64,000 nucleotides of DNA from Lachnospiraceae bacterium (GTDB taxonomy: Bacteria; Bacillota; Clostridia; Lachnospirales; Lachnospiraceae), in NCBI GenBank assembly GCA_910576335.1, contig CAJTIU010000026.1:18744-82743 (forward strand). Direction: 5' to 3'. Of this stretch, positions 19,370 through 27,029 are shown one piece after another (position 1 is the stretch's first letter; each line of letters opens with the position of its first letter). The translations under genes and the position numbers were made by a program. The notes beneath the pieces were generated by a model. That model was not told the DNA's origin and did not search any database. It saw only the letters and a list, made by a program, of their open reading frames with translations.

Positions 19370-19942
19370 ATGAACGGAAAATTCAGATTGCTAGGAGAGG
19401 AGGGAGAAAGTAGTACCGCAGCATTTGCCGCAATATCGACCGATTTTAAACTGCGGAACGATGTATATAACGTCATTTTGGATGATGAATGTTATCAAAA
19501 TGATGCAGTCCTAGACGTATTATCTGAATATAACTCTATTACGGTATTATTCGGCAGATTTGTCTCTTATCTTGCGGGGAATTTCGAAATGGTAAGGGCG
19601 AAATTACGCAGTGCAAAAAGAAAGTACGGGGTAGGGAGTGTACAGATAGTATGGGAGATTATCCGTGATTTTTGGAATCAAGAGGGTATTCAAGTAGAGC
19701 AGGAGGCACAGCTTCCTTCTGACATAAACTTCAATGCAATTCTTCAAAAAAATTGTACTGAAGCAGAGGATTTGATAAGAGTCTTTGTACAGGCGGTTAG
19801 ATTACCTTTGGATTCTGACTTGAAGAAGATTCTACATAAAAACGGTATGGGGAGTTATAAATCAAGAATATTGTTGGAGCTCAAAAGAAAAGGTTATTTA
19901 TTGACAGATGAAGGCAGGCTGACAAAAAAAGTTGCAGCTTGA
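19370..19942 (+). CDS. Unrecognised protein, first gene of a broken module
   Basis: 190 residues from ATG 19370, with AGGGA upstream; an in-frame hydrophobic extension upstream is probably not translated. Largely helical: it includes LDVLSEYNSITVLFGRFVSYL, a Lys/Arg-rich KLRSAKRKYGVGS turn, and a C-terminal winged-helix-like end ILLELKRKGYLLTDEGRLTKK. I do not recognise the family. It is followed with overlap by a 49-residue frame and a P-loop ATPase piece, so these were one operon. Confidence 0.45.
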   Translation: MNGKFRLLGEEGESSTAAFAAISTDFKLRNDVYNVILDDECYQNDAVLDVLSEYNSITVLFGRFVSYLAGNFEMVRAKLRSAKRKYGVGSVQIVWEIIRDFWNQEGIQVEQEAQLPSDINFNAILQKNCTEAEDLIRVFVQAVRLPLDSDLKKILHKNGMGSYKSRILLELKRKGYLLTDEGRLTKKVAA

Positions 19943-20081
19943 AAATATCCGTCAGTCAATATATCAGATCGCCAGGAAAATTTTCAATGAGCTGGGACAA
20001 ATAGATATCGCGGATCTGGGAAAGGGGAGAGAAGTAATTTATGTTGCACGACGTAGAGGGCAGAGTGTTAAAGATGTGTAA
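19932..20081 (+). CDS. Small overlapping frame of 49 residues
   Basis: From TTG 19932 the frame encodes LQLENIRQSIYQIARKIFN and ELGQIDIADLGKGREVIYVA, ending RGQSVKDV. It overlaps the previous stop by 11 bases and the next ATG by 8. It may be a genuine small gene or the frameshifted tail of the gene before it. Confidence 0.35.
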   Translation: MQLENIRQSIYQIARKIFNELGQIDIADLGKGREVIYVARRRGQSVKDV

Positions 20082-20415
20082 TGTGCCAAACCCGAACATT
20101 CTGATATGGGGAAGTTCGGGACAGGGCAAGACCTATTTCTGCTGCCAGAAAATTGAAGAGGAAGATACCATGGTTGCGAATCTATCGGATACATTGGCAG
20201 ATGTTTTACACATCAAAGGATTCCGCGAAAAGAAGTGGCTGCGGGAAACAGTAAGCGAACACATAAGGGAAAAAGATTCCTTTAATCTGCCTGCCTTTGA
20301 AAAAACGCTTCAGGCAGTATATATGTCCGAAAAAGAGGCAAAGACAGACAGTGCTGAAGGAGGGGGTGTCCCCTTCTTCGACAAATCATATATGGAGATG
20401 AAAAAGTATGCGTGA
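20074..20415 (+). pseudogene. Truncated P-loop ATPase
   Basis: From ATG 20074 (or 20041) it encodes NPNILIWGSSGQGKTYF, a Walker A loop of the DNA-translocase/DUF87 style, then helical sequence, ending in VPFFDKSYMEMKKYA. ATPases with this opening are usually several hundred residues and need a Walker B, which is absent. The last residues resemble the start of a Tn916-type excisionase and overlap the integrase start, so a deletion probably fused the ATPase to an xis-int region. Confidence 0.45.
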
Positions 20416-20821
20416 TACGACTAATACAAAGAATTTGCCAAAGGGTATTACCCAGCGCCCGGACGGACGCTATATGGGACGTTTTCAATATGAAGGGCAA
20501 CGTTATACACTTTATGGTGAAAATGTAGACATATTGCTAACAAGAATAGAAGATATGAAATATGAGCTGCGGCATGGAATCTATGAGCGGGAGCAGAACA
20601 TCACATTGGACAAATGGTTTCATATCTGGATAGAGGAATATAAAAAGCCGACAGTAAAACTGACGACCTATGAGCTATATCTGCGCACCTATGAGCAGCA
20701 TATAAAACCGCACTTTAAAGGCAGAGAGATAAAAGATATCAAGGCAGAGAACATTGAGGAATTAGGGCAGACATTGGTAAGAGAGGGAAATTATGAAAGA
20801 CTTAAAAAGAGATATTTATAA
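20408..20821 (+). pseudogene. Tn916-type tyrosine integrase, N-terminal third only
   Basis: 137 residues with the arm-site AP2-like fold (GITQRPDGRYMGRFQYEGQR) and the SAM-like core-binding start (LDKWFHIWIEEYKKPTVKLTTYELY). The catalytic Arg-His-Arg-Tyr domain is missing: the frame ends at a stop where the DUF4143 ATPase gene begins. Inactive remnant of an integrated element. Confidence 0.8.
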
Positions 20822-22157
20822 AAGCCTGTTAGAGTGGAAGAGAAACCATTCAGGAAAGGTTTTAGAAGTAGAAGGGGCAAGACAGGTAGGAAAGACATAT
20901 ATCATTTCAAAGTTTGCCAAGGAGAATTATAAGAACTTTATCTATATTAATATGGCACAGACAACAGGAAAAGATTTTCTGAGATGCCTTGATGCGGCGG
21001 AACAATGGAATCCAGGAGAGACAAGAATAGAAAAGCCAATCCATAAGGCGTTAGAGCTGTTTGATAAAAACTTTGCAGATATTGAAGGAACAATAGTATT
21101 CATAGATGAAATACAAGAATCGTCCCGCGTATTTTCATTGATTAGACAGTTTGCAAGAGAATTTCAGGCGCATTTTATAGTTACAGGCAGTTATCTGGGA
21201 AAAGTAACAGAAAAAGAGTATTTCCTTCCTGCAGGAGATTTGGATACAATGACATTGAATACGCTGTCCTTTGAAGAATTTTTGGATGCCGCGGAGAAGA
21301 GAGAAGTCTATGACAGGCTGGACTTATATGGAAAAAGTAAGCCGGAAGAATATGAAGAAGTAAAAAGCTTCTATAAGATATATTGTCAGATTGGAGGCTA
21401 TCCGTCGGTTGTAAAGAAGTATTTTGAAACGGGCAGTATACAGGAGGCACAAAAAGAAATCAGAGGGATTATTCACATTTTTGTGCAGGAATCAGAACGA
21501 TATTTTGATGATATTTTGCAGATGAATCTTTTGGAACAGCTTTTGCCTGCAATTGCACAGCTTATGTTAATAGAAAAGAAAGGTTCTTCAGATCTTGTTA
21601 AGGAGCTGTCAAAAATTGTATTTCATGAGGATACAAACCGGATTACTAAAACGAGTATTAACCGCGCGGTTGCATGGTTTTACCGTTCACATATCATTGG
21701 CTATTGTGGAAAAGTAAACGAAGGTAATATTTTAAGTGTCACGCCGAATTGCCGCTTCTATTTCTGCGATGTGGGTGCAGCCTTATATTTTTTAAATATA
21801 GCGGGTGCGCTTCCAAGCGATATAGAAGGAATCATAAATAAAAATTTTGTATATCTATATCTGAAAAAACAGGCAGAGTCTATGGTAATAGCAGGAAATA
21901 CGCCAATGTTTGCTTCTTATAAGAATGGGGAACTTGATTTCTTTGTAAACAGCAGAACTGATTTTATGAATTATGCTGTTGAGGTAAAAGCAGGGAAGAA
22001 TCAGGGAAAAACTGCTGTGCAGATGCTTCGTGATGGGAAGGTATCTTACATCTACTATTTGAAGGGAGATACTTATGGAGGATGTGCAGGTAAAACAGTT
22101 ACAATTCCGATTTATCTTATGGGAAGAGTTACATTTGACAGAGAAGCAGATGAATGA
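20793..22157 (+). CDS. AAA-family ATPase with DUF4143 domain
   Basis: 454 residues. The AAA_14 domain has Walker A EGARQVGKTY near residue 28, Walker B TIVFIDEIQ near residue 105 and sensor TGSYLGK. A DUF4143 domain follows from about residue 200, ending with the restriction-endonuclease-like block GELDFFVNS and AVEVKAGK. The D-(E/V)xK layout suggests a nuclease-like fold. Such proteins are common in Bacteroidetes and Firmicutes and their cellular role is unsettled. The gene overlaps the integrase remnant by 29 bases in another frame and looks intact. Confidence 0.8.
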   Translation: MKDLKRDIYKSLLEWKRNHSGKVLEVEGARQVGKTYIISKFAKENYKNFIYINMAQTTGKDFLRCLDAAEQWNPGETRIEKPIHKALELFDKNFADIEGTIVFIDEIQESSRVFSLIRQFAREFQAHFIVTGSYLGKVTEKEYFLPAGDLDTMTLNTLSFEEFLDAAEKREVYDRLDLYGKSKPEEYEEVKSFYKIYCQIGGYPSVVKKYFETGSIQEAQKEIRGIIHIFVQESERYFDDILQMNLLEQLLPAIAQLMLIEKKGSSDLVKELSKIVFHEDTNRITKTSINRAVAWFYRSHIIGYCGKVNEGNILSVTPNCRFYFCDVGAALYFLNIAGALPSDIEGIINKNFVYLYLKKQAESMVIAGNTPMFASYKNGELDFFVNSRTDFMNYAVEVKAGKNQGKTAVQMLRDGKVSYIYYLKGDTYGGCAGKTVTIPIYLMGRVTFDREADE

Positions 22158-22259
22158 AATAAGCTGTATTTTCTGGTATCAAAACGAAGTGGTGTAAACT
22201 TGGTGAAAAGCAGAATGACCTGGAAGGCTCCCCTCCCCAGAGCCCCATAAAAAGGGAGG

Positions 22260-22292
22260 ATGCCGGGTAACCGCTTTCGCGATTCCCGGCAT
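22260..22292. terminator. Hairpin between the ATPase gene and the second phosphofructokinase gene
   Basis: ATGCCGGG (22260-22267) pairs with CCCGGCAT (22285-22292). It lies in a 330-base gap between convergent genes in which no other feature was seen. Poor T tract, so terminator role is tentative. Confidence 0.45.
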
Positions 22293-22487
22293 GTATTATG
22301 AAAAAGTTTATTCAAAATAGTATTGTTGTCTTGTTCATTTGTTAATAATAGTATATGAAACAGCTGTGAAGAAACCGTGTTCAAGTAATGAAAGATTTTT
22401 AAAAGATAAATGAACAAACTATGAACACTGCTGCATGGCATTAATTCCGATGGATTCTGCTCAGTGCAGCACTGACAAACCGTCCTC

Positions 22488-23711
22488 CTATCTCCGGTAA
22501 GCGAAGAGCGGTATCCCGTTCTTGGTCGGAAGTTCCACATATCCCTGTGTCAGCGGTCTTGCGTAGTCAATAAATGCGTCACTTATATCAGAACCATCCT
22601 TGATAATCCACTCAGCCGGAACAGGCTTTTCCTTATTGCAGATGATATTAACATCTGCCGTCCCATAAGAGAGTTCATAAGGAACGCTCTTATTTCTCAC
22701 GAAGGTGATCATCTTACCGGTTTCACCTGCAAGGGCAACCTGAACTGCATAGATTCCCGCATTTTCCGCCTCATCAAGATCCACCCTGGACAGATGTGCG
22801 CAGGAGCAGCGCTGGCACACATTAAGCTCAATCGAGCGTACTTTAACGCCAATCTTTTCCTTCACAAGATTTTCCAGATATTTTCCAGAGCCGGTAAGCA
22901 TCTTGTGTCCGAAGTTGTCTACGCCTACATCACTGGAATATTCACAGATAAAAGTACCCTTTCCGTCATTGATTCCCTCAGAGATACATACAACCAGATT
23001 CGGTGTAGTCTTTAGGGATTCATTCACCTTCTGTATAAATGCATCCGGATTAAAGGCAACCTCAGGAAGATATACGAGTACCGGGTTGTCCCCTTCGAAC
23101 TTCCGTGCAAGAATACTGGCAGCAGTAAGCCAGCCGGCATGCCGTCCCATGATTTCCACGATTGTGACAGACTGCTTATTGTCATATACAGTTGCATCGG
23201 CAGAAATTTCCCTGACAACCGTAGCCACATATTTTGCAGCGCTTCCGTATCCAGGAGTGTGGTCTGTCTCTACCAGGTCATTATCAATCGTTTTCGGAAC
23301 GCCGATGAAACGGATATCGCTTCCGATCCCTGCTGCGTAGCGTGAAAGCTTGCTTACTGTATCCATGGAATCATTTCCGCCGATATAGAAAAAGTAGCCG
23401 ATATTCTTTTCGTCCAGCCGTTTAAATAATTCCGGGTATACAGGATCGCTTAAGTCTCCCGGGAGTTTATAGCGGCAGGAACCAAGAAACGCCCCTGGAG
23501 TTGTCCGCACAAGCTCTAGCTCGTTGGTGCTGGAAAGAGCCCCGATATCCATATAGTGACCGGCAAGAAAGCCCTCAATGCCGTTGATCATGCCGTAGAC
23601 ACGGTCGATCTGTTCTGTCTGTTTTAAGCTCTCAGCAACAACGCCATACAGGCTGCCGTTAATGACTGCAGTAGGTCCGCCGGACTGACCGACGATTACA
23701 TTTTTCTTCAT
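22488..23711 (-). CDS. 6-phosphofructokinase, PPi-type, second paralog
   Basis: 407 residues, the same family as 1481-2728 but clearly diverged. It has GQSGGPTAVINGSLYG, GGNDSMDTVSKL, PKTIDNDLVETDHTPGYGSA and MGRHAGWLTAA. The Asp of GGND and the Lys of PKTIDND again point to pyrophosphate as phosphoryl donor. The C-terminal region differs most, including CQRCSCAHLSRVD where the paralog has LQRSASHSASRVD. It has its own promoter and a small leader hairpin, so it is regulated separately from the first copy. Confidence 0.9.
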   Translation of the reverse strand: MKKNVIVGQSGGPTAVINGSLYGVVAESLKQTEQIDRVYGMINGIEGFLAGHYMDIGALSSTNELELVRTTPGAFLGSCRYKLPGDLSDPVYPELFKRLDEKNIGYFFYIGGNDSMDTVSKLSRYAAGIGSDIRFIGVPKTIDNDLVETDHTPGYGSAAKYVATVVREISADATVYDNKQSVTIVEIMGRHAGWLTAASILARKFEGDNPVLVYLPEVAFNPDAFIQKVNESLKTTPNLVVCISEGINDGKGTFICEYSSDVGVDNFGHKMLTGSGKYLENLVKEKIGVKVRSIELNVCQRCSCAHLSRVDLDEAENAGIYAVQVALAGETGKMITFVRNKSVPYELSYGTADVNIICNKEKPVPAEWIIKDGSDISDAFIDYARPLTQGYVELPTKNGIPLFAYRR

Positions 23712-23764
23712 ATAATTATCCCTCCAATTTACCGTTGGGCATTCTGCAAATGCCCTATGGATAT

Positions 23765-23793
23765 ACTATATATGATTTTCAGGCGATTTACAA
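23765..23793 (-). promoter_or_regulatory. Promoter of the second phosphofructokinase gene
   Basis: Minus-strand TTGTAA (23788-23793) and TATAGT (23765-23770) with a 17-base spacer. A leader hairpin GGGCATT/AATGCCC lies at 23738-23756 between promoter and ribosome site. Confidence 0.6.
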
Positions 23794-23864
23794 TCAAATG
23801 AGACGCAATTTTTAATTTTTCCTTTTATAAATGTGAAGAATATCTTATACTAAATAAGTATGCA

Positions 23865-23890
23865 GGCAGCTGCAAAGTTAAACAGCTGCC
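23865..23890 (+). promoter_or_regulatory. Leader hairpin of the glycosyltransferase gene
   Basis: GGCAGCTG (23865-23872) pairs with CAGCTGCC (23883-23890), 30 bases before the start codon. Possible mRNA stability or control element. Confidence 0.45.
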
Positions 23891-23920
23891 AGTAGTATAA
23901 GGTGACGAGGAGGAAAGAAG

Positions 23921-24937
23921 ATGAAGTACATTTCATTTGCAGTACCGTGTTACAATTCAGAAGAATATATGGCTCATGCAATTGAGAGTATTCTGCCAGG
24001 CGGTACGGATGTGGAGATTATCATTGTAAATGACGGATCCATGGATAATACATCAGGGATTGCCCATGAGTATCAGGCGAAATATCCGGATATCGTCCGG
24101 GTTGTTGATAAAGAGAACGGCGGGCACGGGGATGCGGTTAATTCCGGGCTAAGCTACGCGGGAGGAAAATACTTTAAAGTTGTTGACAGTGATGACTGGG
24201 TGGATGAGGACGCTCTCCACAAAATACTTGGGGTTTTGCGGGAATTTGAGGACGAAGACAGGGAGATTGATATGCTTGTGTCCAACTATGTATATGAAAA
24301 GGCAGGGACAGAGCATAAACGCTGCATCCATTACCGGAATGTCCTTCCCCAGGATGAGGTATTCCGCTGGGATGATATCGGACATTTCCGCCTGGACCAG
24401 TATATTCTGATGCACTCGGTCATTTACCGGACGGACATGCTGAAGTTGTCGCAGATGAGGCTCCCGAAGCATACTTTCTATGTGGATAATATTTATGTAT
24501 ATTATCCCCTTCCCCAGGTGCGGAAAATATACTATCTTGATGTGGATTTCTATCGTTATTTTATAGGGAGAGGGGATCAGTCTGTCAACGAAAAAGTAAT
24601 GATCTCACGGATCGACCAGCAGATATTTGTCACAAAGTCCATGATTGATATGTATCAGATGGGAAAGATCAGCAGCGGGAAGCTGCGTAATTATATGATC
24701 AATTATCTGGCAATTATGATGACCGTGTCTTCGATTCTTGCCATCCGTTCGAAAAAGGAAGAAAATCTGGAGAAAAAAAAGGAACTCTGGCAGTACTTGA
24801 AGAAAAAGGACTTCCGGACATTTGTCAAAATACGGTGGGGGATTCTTGGACAGACAATGAACATACCGGGAAAGCCAGGAAGGAAGATATCTTCTCTCGT
24901 CTATTCTGTAGCCCGCAGAATTATAGGGTTCAACTAA
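23921..24937 (+). CDS. Family 2 glycosyltransferase
   Basis: 338 residues. The GT-A fold opens SFAVPCYNSEEYMAHAIESI; IIIVNDGSMDNT and KVVDSDDWVDEDAL carry the nucleotide-sugar and metal-binding Asp residues (DSDD as the DxD-like motif). NGGHGDAVNSGL is typical of the family. No membrane helix; the basic C-terminus may associate with the membrane. The ribosome site GAGGAGG precedes ATG 23921. It is likely to act in surface glycan or teichoic-type polymer synthesis; donor and acceptor cannot be told. Monocistronic. Confidence 0.88.
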   Translation: MKYISFAVPCYNSEEYMAHAIESILPGGTDVEIIIVNDGSMDNTSGIAHEYQAKYPDIVRVVDKENGGHGDAVNSGLSYAGGKYFKVVDSDDWVDEDALHKILGVLREFEDEDREIDMLVSNYVYEKAGTEHKRCIHYRNVLPQDEVFRWDDIGHFRLDQYILMHSVIYRTDMLKLSQMRLPKHTFYVDNIYVYYPLPQVRKIYYLDVDFYRYFIGRGDQSVNEKVMISRIDQQIFVTKSMIDMYQMGKISSGKLRNYMINYLAIMMTVSSILAIRSKKEENLEKKKELWQYLKKKDFRTFVKIRWGILGQTMNIPGKPGRKISSLVYSVARRIIGFN

Positions 24938-25001
24938 AACATGAATAATCATGTCAATAGCCGTGCATACTATTCCTAAAAAATGAAAGGGAGTATGTAA
25001 A

Positions 25002-25628
25002 ATGGCTATTGATTTCATGAAAAGCAGGACAAGAGAAAACTTAATGAGGGCTTTTGCAGGGGAAAGCCAGGCGAGAAACAGGTACACCATTGCAGCAAAG
25101 ACAGCGAAGGAGCAGGGAATGTATGCGGTAAGCCAGATTTTCCTGTTTACGGCAGATCAGGAGAGAGCTCATGCGGAGCGGTATTATCAGCTGCTCAAAA
25201 AGTCCTCTGGAAGTACGATTGCGGTTGACGGCGCCTATCCGGTAGACCACTCTGACAATGTGACAAAGCTCTTAGAGGCGGCAAAGCACAATGAACTGGA
25301 GGAATTCTCCGATGTGTATCCGGCCTTTGGCGAAATCGCAAAAGAGGAGGGATTTCTTGAGGAATCAACAGCATTTTACCAGATCGCGAAGATTGAGGAG
25401 ATTCATGCAAAGCGTTTTGAGAAGCTTGCAGAGCTTCTGAAAAAGGGTGAATACTATGAGAGCGCGAAGGAGCAGGACTGGATGTGCCTGAACTGTGGGC
25501 ATATCTACAGGGGTAAGATGGTTCCTGACGTATGCCCGGTCTGCCGCTATGAGAAAGGATACTTCATTCCGGCGGAGCTTGGGGACGGGGCATTTTTAAA
25601 AATGCCCCGTCCCCAAATAAAGGGGTAA
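25002..25628 (+). CDS. Rubrerythrin with a repeat-derived C-terminal tail
   Basis: 208 residues. A ferritin-like diiron domain has the two Glu-xx-His type sites (AGESQARNRY, DQERAHAERY, KIEEIHAKRF) and a C-terminal rubredoxin-type Fe site CLNCGHIYRG...CPVCRYEKGYF. It reduces hydrogen peroxide in anaerobes. Family members normally end at FIPAEL; here a 38-bp perfect palindrome inserted just after that point adds GDGAFLKMPRPQIKG. The hydrogenase-like gene follows at 25638 and may be co-transcribed. Confidence 0.93.
   Translation: MAIDFMKSRTRENLMRAFAGESQARNRYTIAAKTAKEQGMYAVSQIFLFTADQERAHAERYYQLLKKSSGSTIAVDGAYPVDHSDNVTKLLEAAKHNELEEFSDVYPAFGEIAKEEGFLEESTAFYQIAKIEEIHAKRFEKLAELLKKGEYYESAKEQDWMCLNCGHIYRGKMVPDVCPVCRYEKGYFIPAELGDGAFLKMPRPQIKG
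25579..25616. repeat. 38-bp perfect palindrome inside the rubrerythrin 3' end
   Basis: The half-site TTGGGGACGGGGCATTTTT at 25579-25597 is followed directly by its exact reverse complement at 25598-25616. It reads through as codons and extends the protein. Palindromes opening GGGGACGG are a recurrent REP-like type in several bacterial genomes. Confidence 0.85.
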
Positions 25629-25637
25629 TGAAGGTAT

Positions 25638-26879
25638 ATGAAGACATTTGATGAATTATACCGCGAGCTTTTAAAAAAGAATATGGCAAGGGATGAGACG
25701 CTGCCGGAAGAATATAATCCGTATCATCTTGACTGTCTGCTTCATCCCGGGAAGTATGCGGCAGTCTTGAAGGCAGAAGAGTGTGAACAGTGTGCTTATG
25801 ACAGAGCATGTCAGAACAGCTGTCTCTTTGACGCGATTGAGTGGACGGATGATGGAAAACTGGAGATCAACCCGGCTCTTTGCGTTGGTTGTGAAGCATG
25901 TATTGAAGCCTGTCAGAGCGGATGTCTGACTGCCAGAAAAGATGTGCTTCCTGCCATGAAGGCGGTGCGGGAGGCAATGGGACCGGTTTATATGATGGTG
26001 GCTCCGGCTTTTTTGGGGCAGTTCAGTGAGGCGGTGACGCCTGGAAAGCTGCGTACAGCATTTAAGGCTCTAGGATTTACCGGGATGGTGGAAGTTGCTT
26101 TGTTTGCCGATATCCTGACGCTTAAGGAAGCGTTGGAGTTCGACAGGCATGTGCAGAGCCAGGAAGATTTTCAGCTGACCAGTTGCTGTTGTCCGGTCTG
26201 GATCGCCATGATCCGTAAGATATATCATGAACTGATGCCGCATGTTCCAGGGGCTGTTTCACCCATGATCGCATGCGGCCGCATGATCAAAAGGATTTAT
26301 CCGGATGCGCTTACGGTATTTGCAGGTCCCTGCCTTGCTAAGAAACAGGAAGCGAGAGAACCGGATATTGCGGACGCGGTGGACTATGTGCTGACATTTC
26401 AGGAAATCAAAGAAATCTTTGAAGTGGCAGATATTCGCCCGGAAGAACTTAAGGATGACAGGAAGGAGCATGCCTCTAAGGCGGGCAGGCTCTATGCGAG
26501 AACAGGAGGAGTGAGTCAGGCCGTATCGGAGATGGTGGAGCAGCTGCGGCCTGACCGCAGTATCCATGTCCGTCCGGAGCGGGCGGACGGACCAAAGGCG
26601 TGTATGGAAATGATCAGGAGGATTAAAGAAGGAAAGACAGACGCTAATTTCTTTGAGGGAATGGGATGTGCCGGAGGGTGTGTCGGCGGACCGAAAGCAA
26701 TTCTCGGCGCAGATGAAGGAAGAGCGTATGTGGATGCCTATGGTGACAGCGCAAGGTTTCGTACGCCGCTTGAGAATCCTTATGTGCGGAAGATACTGGA
26801 AGAGCTGGGGCTTAGCACGCCTGGGGAACTGCTGGAGGATGATGGCTTGATTACGCGGGATTTTTCCGCTCCTGAATGA
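25638..26879 (+). CDS. [FeFe]-hydrogenase-like protein with ferredoxin clusters
   Basis: 413 residues. N-terminal cysteine groups (CEQCAYDRACQNSC and CVGCEACIEACQSGC) would bind two [4Fe-4S] clusters. The hydrogenase large-subunit domain follows with L1 TSCCCPVW, L2 GPCLAKKQEA and L3 EGMGCAGGCVGG. All four cysteines expected to hold the H-cluster cubane are present, but L1 and L3 differ from the usual TSCCPGW and CPGGCxNGGG, so this is a divergent, perhaps sensory or low-activity member. It lies behind rubrerythrin, suggesting redox sensing or oxidative stress. The last residues and stop (gctcctgaatga) lie inside a palindromic repeat remnant. Confidence 0.8.
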   Translation: MKTFDELYRELLKKNMARDETLPEEYNPYHLDCLLHPGKYAAVLKAEECEQCAYDRACQNSCLFDAIEWTDDGKLEINPALCVGCEACIEACQSGCLTARKDVLPAMKAVREAMGPVYMMVAPAFLGQFSEAVTPGKLRTAFKALGFTGMVEVALFADILTLKEALEFDRHVQSQEDFQLTSCCCPVWIAMIRKIYHELMPHVPGAVSPMIACGRMIKRIYPDALTVFAGPCLAKKQEAREPDIADAVDYVLTFQEIKEIFEVADIRPEELKDDRKEHASKAGRLYARTGGVSQAVSEMVEQLRPDRSIHVRPERADGPKACMEMIRRIKEGKTDANFFEGMGCAGGCVGGPKAILGADEGRAYVDAYGDSARFRTPLENPYVRKILEELGLSTPGELLEDDGLITRDFSAPE

Positions 26880-26907
26880 CTTTCTTATGGTCTGTGCCTG
26901 TGAACGT
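26868..26907 (+). repeat. Palindromic element C, decayed partial copy
   Basis: CTCCTGAATGACTTTCTTA and GGTCTGTGC then CTGTGAAC match element A positions 2855-2910 with the hairpin arm deleted. It supplies the stop codon of the hydrogenase-like gene. Confidence 0.65.
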
Positions 26908-26928
26908 GAAATGAAAAACAGGATTGCA

Positions 26929-26958
26929 TTGCAGTTATCGGGGATTGTGTGATATAAT
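26929..26958 (+). promoter_or_regulatory. Promoter of the PAS hybrid kinase
   Basis: TTGCAG (26929-26934) and TATAAT (26953-26958) with an 18-base spacer, 70 bases before GTG 27030. Confidence 0.6.
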
Positions 26959-27029
26959 ATAAACATTATACATGCAACCACTGCAGCATCGAACGGACTG
27001 TAGATTAGAATATAAGTGAAGGTGAAGTT

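Noticed and set aside
19144..19413. 89-residue plus-strand frame beside the XRE operon
   Set aside because: It spans the inverted repeat and the hairpin, has no ribosome site and no recognisable protein character.
25579..25616. Palindrome as a plain terminator of rubrerythrin
   Set aside because: It lies before the stop codon, reads as codons and is followed by no T tract on the plus strand.
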